DNA of 64,000 bases, taken from Vitis vinifera (taxonomy: Eukaryota > Streptophyta > Magnoliopsida > Vitales > Vitaceae). Location of the stretch: contig NC_081817.1 of the NCBI RefSeq assembly GCF_030704535.1, positions 1,689,001 to 1,753,000 of the forward strand. The letters are read 5' to 3'. This document shows, piece by piece, positions 1 to 12,700 of the stretch. The notes below the pieces were generated by a model. It saw nothing but the letters and a program-made list of their open reading frames with translations. It searched no databases and had not been told where the DNA came from. A program made the position numbers and the translations under genes. The number at the start of each line of letters is the position of its first letter. The stretch's first letter is position 1.

Positions 1-317
1 AAACAACAGATTCCAATCAAATCTCCAAATAAAAACCAGCATTTAGGACACCACATTTATGTATCTAGCAGAAAATAGATGTCTCTATTCAAGAAAAAAG
101 AGCAAAAAGATATATAATTTCTACAATATCAATCAATATAAGTTTCAAATTACTAATGATTGTTGCTCTTTATCAGATGTCACCATTACAGATTATTGGT
201 CAACTCAACATGTAAAAAGTAATGCAATAAACAGTATACAAGGATGAAAGCAGGTCAGATAATCAATAAGCAAAACATGAGAATATGGACTTTTACTCAT
301 TGTCTAGTAATGTTGAT

Positions 318-345
318 CTTTCTTTCTTTCTTTCTTTCTTTTTTT
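318..345. repeat. TTTC microsatellite
   Basis: Short run of TTTC units ending in T's, inside the downstream intron of the SCY1-like gene. Nothing else recognisable lies between 1 and 750. Confidence 0.6.
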
Positions 346-750
346 AGTAGGCAAAAGAGCAACATATTCATAAGCGCCAAAAAAATAGTAATATTTATCT
401 TTCTCAAACCAGGAAAGGTGGAAGTTGTAGGATTAGCATTATACACATCAACTTCTAAAGCAGGGATCTTCTATGGACATAGTACGTGGAACAAATATCG
501 GTTTTATCAGAAAAATAAAAGGTAGCCAATTAAATTAGACACATGTCACAACCATCTCATAAAAACTACATGAGCAAAAAAAACCAAATCAAAGGAAGTA
601 ACATGAATGCATATACATCCAATATTTTGGGCCCTTACAAAGTTACCATTGGGGAAGCACAATAGTAAGAGATCGTTTATTAAACCACTTTATGTAACAA
701 ACTATGAACGCATCTACTATACCTACAAAAGGAAACAGTGGAAGACTTAC

Positions 751-3700
751 CCAAGCCCCAAGAATCAATGGCCCATGGTGGAGATTTCCTGATTGCTGCC
801 CAGTCAGACTTTAGCAACTCCATTGGTTTGTATTGTGAACCAACAAGCCATTCATATTGCTAGAAGAAAAAATAAACATGTCAAACACCAAACCCAAGTC
901 TGGCTTAAAACTTTGCAAAGATTGTCATCATGAAAAGAGTTCCACTATTAAACGTGAAAAGCACAATGTGAAACTTATCACAAGTCAAACCCAAGACTAT
1001 ATACCAGTACTACAAAGCAAACTATGATGGAGTTTTAGAAAAAACAAACAAAGAAGAAGTAGAAGGGAGAGAATCTTGAAGTATACTAAAAAAGTGATTA
1101 TTAAAATATTTATCATCTCTGAAAAAAAAAAAGTTGCACAGGGGCAGGCTCTCAGCAGAGTTCTATCACTCAATTAATATCCACTTAACATAGACCAACC
1201 TGGTTTTATGATCCTAAACCTGATATGAGGGGGAAAAAGGTTTCTCAAACAAATTCTCAAGCATTCAACCACATCTTTGACATTTTTCTTGACATCAATA
1301 CATATCAGCCAAGATACAACAATATCATATTTCCCTTTAAAATTACATTCATTAAAACTTTGCCATCCTTGTGAAACTTTTCAGAAAATTTTTAATTAAA
1401 AATGTTAAATAAGTTTGGAATTCATAAAAGCAAGACAAAAAGAAACTGCATTCAGGGATCATATTGAAATAAATTGATTACCAACAAGGGCCCAGTAGCA
1501 GCTTCGCTATGGCCATCAAACTCAGATAGAACGTCAAAAGCATGCAGCTTCCAGTCCAGAGTTTGAGTGACAACAACACTGGCCAAGCAAACATTACCAT
1601 GAACCTGTAGAAGCCAATGCTCGTCAGAAAGTAACATCCAACATGATATCAGAGGCACCAATAGATTTCTAACTTGTTTTGTGGTGTGTGACACCAGAGG
1701 AGCACACATGCAAGAATGAAATTCAAGCTTGATGAAAATGGCTAATATCTTCTATTTTTTATGATTATAATCAAACAAAAAGTCATTTTAACTTTTATGT
1801 AGCAATCCTTACGTCTACCACTGGTGGGGAGAGAGACAGAGAGAAGAACACAAATCATCTTTACTACAACTTTCCATGAATATAAGATAGAAAAAATGAA
1901 TGAAATACAAGAAAGTGTATTAAAGCAACAGAACAGGAACATCAACAAACCAGCATTAGCAGTGCAAACTGTCTTTGATTCATAGAAATTGTGTAACAAT
2001 GAAATTGTGCATCAAGAAAAGTTAGGAAAAGCTTATTACTACTTGGCATCCATATAAAGGCATTATTGCTACAATGCAAAATGCTTAAACAGGAACTACA
2101 TATACAATGTGATTGTACAGTGTAATTAGAAAGATAGACACCTGGTTTCTTCCAACCAAAAGACTAAATCTAAGTATGCATCACATGATCATTTAATGGT
2201 TTCCAACTGGAGATTAGCACTGATTGTGAGGGACATCAACAAATTTTAATTGTTGATTCTCTCTTGATCACCACCTTGTGTTGGATTCTGAACAAAAATC
2301 CCCTGATTTCACCATCGACCAGGATACCAAGCAAAACTTCGCACTCCATGGTCTATTTCATATAAATCAAGATATGTCAGGAGACAGACTACCATTGACA
2401 ACTGGACTTCTGATCAAAACAAAATTGACAACTGGAAAAAAAAAAAAAAAAAAAAAAAACCTTCAATGGTTTATTTCCTGTAACTGAAGGATTGGGAAAA
2501 GAGCATAGTAGTGCTAGAAACTAATACATACCTCAAACCCAAATCTCTATATAAAAATGAAAAACCTATAATCCTTGAGATCTATATCACTATTAACAAT
2601 AGAAGACAAATCTAAGGCCATAAAAATCTGGTGTTACTTAAAGCAATTTAAAACATAAACATTTGCAACTTATTTTAACATTTGGTTTAAATGAAACTAA
2701 AATTGTGAAACTACTTACTAGCTTACAGTCATTATTCAAAAAGCTCACAGCTTTAGCTATCTGGTGCAGTCCCCATGCATAATACTCGTCCCTGCCAATA
2801 GGTCTAAGAAGTTAGGATAACCAAATTTCACCACTGTAATTTATAAAAGATAGATATCTTACAAAAAAAAAAAGGAACAAACATAATTTTATATCTATTA
2901 TCATTACACAATTCAATAGACATCACATATCTACTGCCAACCAGTAATCCACCAAGAGATAATGGTTGGGAATAATTTTTAAAATCACCACAAAAAAAGG
3001 GCAAATTATAGCAAATAAAAGCAAAGAACAAAGTTGTTCTTCGGGAATTGAAGAATCACATATGAAAATAAGTCCTACAAACACTATTATGTAGCAGAAC
3101 AAGTAAAATAGAGAATTGCATAAATTACCATGCAGAGATTGACAGGGCATAATCAAAGAACAGGCCTTATATAAAAATAATGCAATCATGAGCACTGCAG
3201 CAGTGGAATACGCAAAAGAACAAACAAATGCACCAGACATTAATATATGTACCTTTGTGTACCTTCTAAACCTAATTCCTTGATCTTTTCAGACAGTGGC
3301 ATTACAGGCTCAGTGACAATATAGATAGTAACTTTTGTACTAGAACCATCAAAAGTCTCAGCCTCAGTACTGTGCAGAAATGATAAAATATTTGGATGCC
3401 TGACCTGAAAAGGAGCAAAAACAGGAAGTTTAAGGAATCAAATTGATTTATCACGGGTAGAAAGGCAAAGAGAAGACCCTCCTGAAAACTCAAAACAACT
3501 TCATGAATGGCAGGACTAACAGATGTTCAGGAGAAATTATATGTATATAAGAAAAAAAAAGATAAAATATACAATTTCACAAAATCGACAATAAGTAGAA
3601 GTAAATGGCTGCATCTAAGTCTCAAAACACAGGCATGGATTCTCAAGCACTACAAATGAAGATGTGGAACATGATAAAAGCAGTGTTTTATGCTGGTGGA

Positions 3701-6700
3701 TTCAAACCAAAGCATGGCTATAAAGCTTTGACCAGAAAAAAGTAAAGACGTCTCAAGTTAATATGAGGAACCCAAAACTATATAGATTCAAGAAAGCCCA
3801 GAGAATCCCAACCCTATGGTCTCTGAAAAGGCCACTAATACCCACCTGATCCAGGTTACACAGGAGCAACTACCATATTGAGCCTAAGGATTCTGTAGAT
3901 AATACATACTTGCATATATGTGATCCATGGATCTCTTATTGTCCTCAAACACACAGCATTCATCTCCCTCAGATAATCCACTATATAGATAAACAAAGAA
4001 GCACAACAACCCATCCCCACCCCCCAAATGAGATATCAACATATTTAAAATGCCTCTATGTGCAATGTACACGATTCCAGCAAAGAAAAAGAACCCCCAA
4101 CTCCAATGCAAAGAAATCAAAGAACCAGAGATGGCCCCTTTGCATTAAGGCGGATGCTGATCAGTTATTGTATATGGGATGGATCTTGTCTTGCTGTGAG
4201 GCTGTTTGACCTTCAAAATCAATCTTGAGAAGAGTGAGATAATCCCGGTAGAGCAGGTAATCAACTTGGACATGCTAGTGGCTATTCTAGTTGTAAGGTG
4301 GGGAAGCTTATTTAGGGTTACCACTAGGAGTGTCATTTAAATCTGTACAATTTGGGATTCAAGATTAACTTGTTGGAAGAGGCCATATCTTTCTAAGTGA
4401 GGGTGGCTTACTTTGATAAAAAATATCTTCCTATTTGTTTTATGTGCTTTTTTTTCCCCCTTTTTTAGTCCCTAGCATACTAAGGATGAGGCCGGCAAAT
4501 ATTCAACAAGATTTCTTATGGGGGACCAGCATGTTAGAGAAGTGCAGTCATCCTGTGAGGTAGTCTGTTTTTTGTTTCAGATAAAAGAAAGGGAGGTTAG
4601 GTATCCAAAGGACATTTGAGCTTGACAAGGCTTTATTTGGGAAATAGCTTTGCAGGTATGCCAAGGAGCAATACAATTTGCGAAGGAATGTTATTCTAAA
4701 TAAATTTAGGGATTGACCCTCAAAGAAAGCAATCTATTAAGGATGGAATGATTTTTTATCTTACGCAACAATCAGTGGTAGAGCCAATTATTGCACAAAA
4801 GGGGAGTTGAACTTATTCCCACTCAATTTCAAAAAGTTTTCATAGTTTTTTTTTTTTGATAAACCAAGAGACGAAATCATATTAGAACACGCCAAAAAAG
4901 GGGGCGCTCCCTAAGTACACCGGCAGTATACAAAGAAGGCCTCACCCAAGGCAACAAAGGAAAAGAACAAAAACCTAGAAAAGCCAAAAAAGGCCAAACA
5001 ATTCAACCACCCAACAAATTCATAAAAGATAAAAAGTCCACGTCCATGACTTGTTGAGACCATTCAAGAAGAGCCCGAAGGAAGAGATTCTTCAAGCTCA
5101 TATCTGACTTCTCTTCTTCTTGAAACATTCTTCTATTCCGCTCTCCCCAAATACACCAAAACAAACAAATAGGCACCATTTTCCAAACTACACTCCTCTT
5201 CTTTTCTAGGCCCTTAATTTTCCATTCAATAAGCAAATTTCTCACTGAATTCGGGAACACCCACACCACCCCAAAAGAAGAAAGCACCACAGTCCAAAGC
5301 TCCCTTGTCTTACCACAATGAATTAGAATATGATCCGTTGATTCCTCATTCTCTTTACAAAGAACGCATCTATTGACCATAGACCAACCTCTCCTCATTA
5401 ACATATCAACAGTAGAAATTTCACCCCACACCGCTTCCCAAGCAAAGAAACGAGTTCTTAAAGGGGCACGCGAACCCCATACCTCCTTTGCTGGAAATAA
5501 GGGGTTGTTCTCCACCTTCAAGGACCGATAATAGGATTTAACACTGAACTTTCCTTTCCTCTCAATCTTCCAAATTAAAGAGTCCTCCCCTTCTTGGATC
5601 TTTATTGCAGAAATGTGACTTAGAAAACGACTCACCTCCCCCAATTCCCAATCATGAAAAGGTCTTCTAAAGTGCACCTCCCATCCCCCGCCCCCATCTC
5701 CTTGTCTCCCCCAAAGATCAGCCACTAAAGCTGAATTATGGGAAGCAATTCTGAAGAGCAAAGGAAAGAGATCTTTCAGCTTAGACTCTCCAGCCCAATA
5801 GTCCCACCAAAATCTGGTACATCTACCATTTCCAATACCAATACTGGTTTTGAGGAAGAACTCCTCCCAACCCTTTCTAATGTCTTTCCAGAGGCTCATC
5901 CCATAGGATTCCCTTACCTCTCTAGTGGTCCAACCCCCTTCCCCCTCTCCAAATTTACCAACAATGACTTTCCTCCAAAGACTCTCCCTTTCTAAAGAAA
6001 ATCTCCAAAGCCATTTTCCAAGCAAAGCATGATTAAATTCCTTCAAGTGCCTTAACCCCAACCCTCCATACTTCTTATCTTTGCAAATAGCTGTCCATCT
6101 AACCAAGTGGATCCTTCTTCTCCCCTCCACATCTCCCCACAAGAACTCCCTTTGAATTTTCTCCAATCTAATTCTCACTTTCCTTGGTATTACAAAAAGT
6201 GACATAAAATAGATGGGGAGATTTGAGATGGTGCTTTTGATAAGGGTAAGATGACCTCCCTTAGACAGGTATTGTTTTTTCCATGTAGCCAATTTTCTCT
6301 TAAATCTTTCCTCTACCCCATCCCACACTCTACAAGAATTATGAAGGGCTCCAAGAGGTAAGCCTAGATAAGTAGTAGGGAGATTCCCTACTTTACACCC
6401 AAAAACCGCAACTGCTCTGTCCACATCCTCCACTCCCCCAACTGGGATAATTTCACTTTTCTTCAGATTAATTTTTAGGCCTGAAACCATTTCAAAACAA
6501 ATAACAACCCACTTCCAAAAAATCAACTGGTTCCTATTATCCTCGCAAAAAAGGAGAGTGTCGTCGGCGAACAATAGATGGGAAACCGAAGTCCCTTCTC
6601 CATTTCTCCCCATTACCCTGAAACCTCTAATGAAACCTTTCTCCTCAGCTTTAGAGATTAAGCTACTAAAAGCTTCCATAATTAGTACAAATAGATAAGG

Positions 6701-9700
6701 AGAGAGCGGGTCTCCCTGTCTTAGGCCTCTATAAGTTGAAAAAAACTCTGTAGGAGTGCCATTCACCAAAACTGCCATCCTCACAGTTGATATGCAGAAA
6801 AGTATCCAACTACGCCACTTGGGCCCAAACCCCATTTTCTCCAAGACTGAAAGAAGGAACTTCCAATTAACGTGATCATAAGCCTTTTCAATGTCCAGTT
6901 TGCACACTAACCCCGCACTGGCACTTCGCTTTCTTGAGTCTATCGCCTCATTAGCTACCAAAACCGCATCTAATATCTGTCTTCCTTCCACAAAAGCGTT
7001 CTGACTGTACGAAACTAGTTTTCCCATAACTCTTTTCAGCCTATTTGTCAAAACTTTGGCAATAATTTTATAAAGACTCCCCAATAAACTGATGGGTCTA
7101 AAATCCTGCACATCACTGGCTCCTCCTTTTTTCGGGATAAGAACTAAAAAAGTTGCATTATGGCTGCGAAAAACATTATTCTGCACATGGAACTCCTCAA
7201 AAACCTGCATCACTTCCCCTCCCACGATCGGCCAACAAGACTTCCAGAATGCCAACGTAAAACCATCCGGCCCTGGAGCCTTATCTCCCCCCAACTCTGA
7301 TATAGCTTTGTAGACCTCTTCTTCCGAAAAATGCCCCTCCAAAGTCTCATTATCCAACGCATCAAGCGTTTTAAACAGACTTGACTCCACATCTGGTCTT
7401 CTTACCCGAGGTTCCTCAAACAAGGATTTAAAATAAGATCCAATCCCTTCTCTAAGCTCCTCCTCTTTACTCAACCGAACACCCCTAACAGTCAAACTGC
7501 TGATAAAATTTCCCCTCCTCCTTGCATTGGCCATACGGTGAAAAAACTTAGTATTACTATCTCCCTCCTTTAGCCAAAGAGCCCTTGACTTCTGCCTCCA
7601 AGATATTTCTTCAAGGATGGCACAGTGGCTGAATTCATCTCTAACTATCCGTTGGCTATGTCTATCTTCCTCAGAGAGAGGACCACAACTCTAAGTGGTC
7701 CCATGAGTTTAGTTCCTCCAAGGCAGCATCCTTCCTAGCCGTCACATTGCCAACAGCCTCTTTATTCCACCTCTTCAAATCATATTTCAAAGCCTGAAGC
7801 TTCTTTGCAAGCACGAAGCTAGGTTTCCCCCTAAAGCTGTAGGACTGCCACCAATCTTTAACCTTATCCATGAAACCTTCCACCCTTAGCCACATATTTT
7901 CAAACCTAAACGGGCTTTTACCTGTTCTCATCCCTCCACAGTCTAACAAGATCGGCCAGTGGTCAGAAACAGGTCTTGGAAGAAGAACTTGCATTGCCCC
8001 CATCATCCTTTCCTCCCAATCTCCTGAAAATAGAAAGCGGTCTAAACGAGCCTTTAAGGAACCTCCTTCCCCTCCACTCCAAGTGAAAGTTCCGCCTCCC
8101 AGGGGAGGATCAACTAATTCAAACTCCTCTATAAAGCCTGAAAAATCCCTCATCATGGTTGACATCTGTCTTCCATTACTCTTTTCAATTGGAAACCTCA
8201 CTGCATTGAAGTCCCCTACTATACACCACGGATCACCCCACAACCCCTTGACAGCGGCTAGCTCCTCCCACATCTCCCTCCTCTCCTTACCGTTACACGG
8301 TCCATATAAACCAGAGAAGACCCACACAAAACCCTCCTCACAGTTTTCAAACCGGCAAGAAATAGAAAAAGAGCCTACTTCAGCCTCCAAACCTTCCAAA
8401 ACATTCTTATCCCACATCACTAGCACCCCACCTGCCGAGCCCCTTGCATCTAAGGAAACCCACCCCAAGTTTCTGCCAATCCCCAAACTTCTTACAATTC
8501 TATCAGACATCTCCTTCATTTTTGTCTCCTGAAAACACACCAAGTTTTCATAGTTACCATCAAGCTAAACCAAGAAGATTTGTGGTGCCACTAGCAACAA
8601 GTATTGTTAGTGATGGCACTGGGACAAAGTTCTAGTTTGACACATGGTATAGGATTCACCCTTTGAAGGACTTTTTTCCCATCATTACTTGGTATCACTT
8701 CTACCAAAAAATCTTGGGTAGCTGATATGTGAAGAGGGAGTATGCATCGGTCCACTCACTTTTCAGGAAATTTTCAGGACAGAGGATAGGTAGTGGAGTT
8801 GGGTGATATATGCCAAGTTTGGCAGGATGGGAGGGTGGTGTTCTTATGAAGGGAGGGAAGGTACAGGGGGAGTTGTGGAAAACCATAAGGAGAGGGTGGA
8901 TAGAGTTTCAAGCCAGAACCAAATTTGAAGTAAGGGGTGGTAGGAGGATTAGGTTTTGGCATGACCTATGATGTGGCAATTCTTCTGAAAGCTTTGTTTC
9001 CTGCTTTGTACTCCATTGTCAATTCTACAGATGCTTGGATGGTGAAATTTTGGGACGAAGTGGGAGGTGTTGGGCATTGGAGCCCTTGTTTTTTCAGAAA
9101 CGTTCAAGATTGGGAAGTAGATATGGTAGAAGATTTTCTCAAGAAGATCTAGAACACAATGGTTCAAATAGAGTGTGAGGACAAATTGATTTGGAAATTA
9201 AATGAGGAAACTTTCATGTAAAATCCTACTATAGTTCTTTAGAGTCCATCACTAGAGATCCTTTTCCTGTCAAACAAGTTTGGGGTTTCGGACTCCTCCA
9301 AAGGTGGGTCATTTGTTTGGGAGGCAATTTGGGGTAAAATTATAACTTTAAACCAATCAAGGAGGATAGCAAGGGCTAAAGCTAACTGGTCTTATATGCA
9401 CATGAGAGATGAAGAATTGACCAATCATACTCTTATGCATTGTGGTGTAGCTCATAGTCTTTGGCACCTATTATTCTCATTTCTCACTCTTTAATATGTT
9501 ATGGCCCTCATGGGTATTGCCTTATACTGAAAAAGATGCCTTGCTAGGATGGCATGGGTTTTTTTGGGGAAAAATGCACAGAAAAAGCTTGGAGGCTAGT
9601 CCCATTATGTTTGTTATGAACTATTTTGTATGAGAGAAACTTTAGAACTTTTGAAGGCATGGAGAAGTACATTCAATTGTTAAAGGATTCTACTGTTCAA

Positions 9701-12700
9701 AAATTCTTTCCCTGATCCAGATTTGGTGTGGGAGTGAGATGCTCATCTGTATATGATTTTGTGGATTGTGGGGGCCACACTAGTGTAATTCCTTTTCATC
9801 TTTCACCCTTTGGCAATCTTTGTGTACTTCCTGTATACCTAGGCCACCCCTATTTGAGCAGCACTTTTAATAAATCATTCTTTTGTTTGTTAAAAAAAAT
9901 GGTTCAAGATTTTCTTTACCTTATCCAGTTTGTAGTTTTGAGTATAGATTGCCCAAATAAGTTGGAAAAAATAGAAACTTCTCTGATAAATCTTTCTATA
10001 GCTCCCTGAATATGATGGAGCGCTTCTTTCCTATGAGAGAGGCTTGAGTGTTATTGGTGCCTACTAGAGTTAGCTTCTTTCTTAGAAACTTCTATGATAA
10101 ATCTTTCTATAGCTCCCTGAATATGATGGAGTGCTTCTTTCCTATGAGAGAGGCTTGAGTGTTATTGGTGCCTACTAGAGTTAGCTTCTTTCTTAGAAAC
10201 TGCTCTGATAAATCTTTCTATAGCTCCCTTAATATGATAAAGTGCTCTTTTCCTATGAGAGAGGCTTAGGTGTCATTGGCACCTACTAGAGTTAGCTTCT
10301 TTTCTTAGCAAGGTTCAAAGTATCGGTTAAGACCGGTACGACTCGGCCAATTCGTATCCACCTTAGCCAAGCCCGTTACAATACCAATATTTGAGTTTGA
10401 CTAGGAGATGGTCTAGATCGATTTGAAAGGGAGAGGCAGGCTGGAACTTGAGGAGAAAGGTCATTTAGAAATGGAATCTGGATTTTTTGGAACTAGAAAG
10501 GTGGTTTTATTCCACTTAGTTGCAAATGGTTTTATTCCCTTAGTGGCAGAGAAAGAAAAAATCGGTTTGAAAGAAATGAAGAGAAGAGGAAGGAAGAAGA
10601 AATAGGTATTGGGTAATGGGGTAATGGAATAGAAGATGCTTTGAAGGTTTTAAGGGTGGTATGGATAGCTTGGAATAAACACAGGAAAGCCATTTGCCAA
10701 ACATGGCGTCTTTTCTTATCCAATCCCTTAACCTTCCATTCGAGGAGCAGATTTGTCAACATCTCTAGAGACACCCGTTTCAGACCAAAGATTGCTATAA
10801 GAAACATCCATAACACCTTTGTCCTCTTACAGTGAATTAGAATGTGGTGTTCGCTCTCTTTATATAGACAGCATCTACCAGCCATGAAAAACTTTAAACA
10901 TATCCAATCAAATCAAATCACCTTTCCTATTCTCACTAACTACTAATGATAGGATATCTGTTTAGATTTTCTCTACTCCAAAGGCTACTACAGCCAAAAC
11001 TTGGAACATGGAGAGGTGGTAAGTTGGAATATGCACTAGACAAAGTTGATGATGGTGTTCAACACAGGCAAGTTATTCCACAATCAGAATACACAATATT
11101 CTCTCTTTGAAGGAAAATATCCAGTGCATATATACTCAAAAGTTATTAAGTGTTTTTTAATGCACTGCAGCAGTCTAAGCGGGCATTGGAAGAGATCCTG
11201 CTAAATTCTCTACTTAAGTGATTGAAAGGCTCATGGTGGGGGTAAGATGTGTTTTGGATGGTGGGGAGTGATTGGGATTGTTGCCTATTATAATAATGTT
11301 TTAGCTTTTAGTGCTTAATGTGTATATCGAGTAAACCTAAGTTGCCATTTTTACGGAATAAAGCAATCTAGCTGACATTGAAAGAGCATGTCAAATTGAA
11401 AATGCTTCCCTTTTTTCTTTTTTTTCCTTTTGGTGGGGTGGTGGGAGGAGGATCAGGGGAGGTCAGTTTGCTCCGTGTACACTTCTTGTAAACCAATGTC
11501 GCCCCCCTCTCCCTTTTTTGGGTACACTACTTTTTTTTTTTTTGATGAGTAAATGAAAGTGTATTATAAACAAAAAGCGCTAAAACAGCACTCTGAAGTA
11601 CACAGAGGATATACAATGAATGGACACCACTTTTAATATATAACCTACTTGCCTATCAAAAAGGGGAACAAAAACACCAAACATATCTAGGTTCAAATGC
11701 AAATCTGCCACCCTTAACTAAGAAATATGAACCTTTCATATAATAGAAGGAAATTCTTGAAGTGCTACTTGTATATTGTTTTAATCAAGCTTATAACCTC
11801 CAAAAATGGCATTCGACCATTACAAATAATCACACCGAATGAGCAATGAAATGTTCAGAAAACAGCAGACTTGCAGCAAACAGATTATTTAAATCAAGTG
11901 AGAATAATCTGTTAGAGAATGAAACCAGGAGTTGCCACGTTTCATCAAGCAACCACAAATGAAGAATTAAAAATCCATAGAATATATCACAAAGGCAAAA
12001 TTGCAAAGGAAAAAAACTCATTTGTATCTAATATAGCCAAAGTAATAATCATTGGTAGCTTACTGTGCGAAGACGCTTGACACCATTACGGCCAGCAGCT
12101 AAATGTCCATCCTGAGCATTACTTCCTGAAAGAGAAAATATAGACACGGGAGACCCATCATCCTGGAAAAACAAACCAATGAAAAGCGAATCAACTTACA
12201 TGAAAACAAAAAAGATGGAGAAAATGGGAGAAAAGCAGTTCCAAAAGGAACCAGAAAAATGTGTCCCCAAACTCATACAACAAATGTTCTAGTAGAAACA
12301 CAATCAATCAATGATATAAAATTCCCTAGTTTTTTTTTTTTTTTGATAGGTAATGACATAAAACCCCCTAGTTGAAATATATTGGCATCAAGCCTTACAG
12401 ATTCTGAGGAATCATTTTTCTTAAGTAGTTCAAAACTATAAAGAAGTGGGAAAAAGAAGTTGCGAAATAAATATCTATAACCCTGATTATCAAGTCTAGG
12501 TATAAATTCTCTCAAGCTCACAATTTGACACCAGAACAACAATAAAATGAAATTTTGCAAAAGTTTCTATCAGAACAAAACTATAATGCAAATTTTGCAA
12601 CTAATAGAAGAAAAACAACTGCCTTCACCATGAAAATGGTATACATGGTTCTCGGTTCTTAGCTAAATCCTAGTCCAAATATTTAGTAAGAAATACAGCA

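Larger units (their letters stand above)
4848..8541 (-). mobile_element. L1-type LINE retrotransposon (copy A), 5'-truncated, 14-bp TSD
   Basis: The element runs on the minus strand and ends in a poly(A) tail (T-run at 4848-4857), preceded on its own strand by the tail motif GGTTTATC. The 14-mer AAGTTTTCATAGTT occurs directly at both ends (4834-4847 and 8542-8555), which is a perfect target-site duplication. ORF2 is nearly whole: endonuclease, reverse transcriptase and C-terminal zinc domain, with a single frameshift near 7680. The 5' end stops right at the start of the endonuclease (VCFQETK), so ORF1 and the promoter are missing. The perfect TSD and the single lesion suggest a fairly recent insertion. 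It has the same orientation as the host gene and sits in its intron 2. Confidence 0.92.

Noticed and set aside
7870-8532. 220-codon plus-strand open frame
   Set aside because: It is the antisense shadow of the LINE endonuclease region; Pro/Ser-rich composition reflects the opposite strand.
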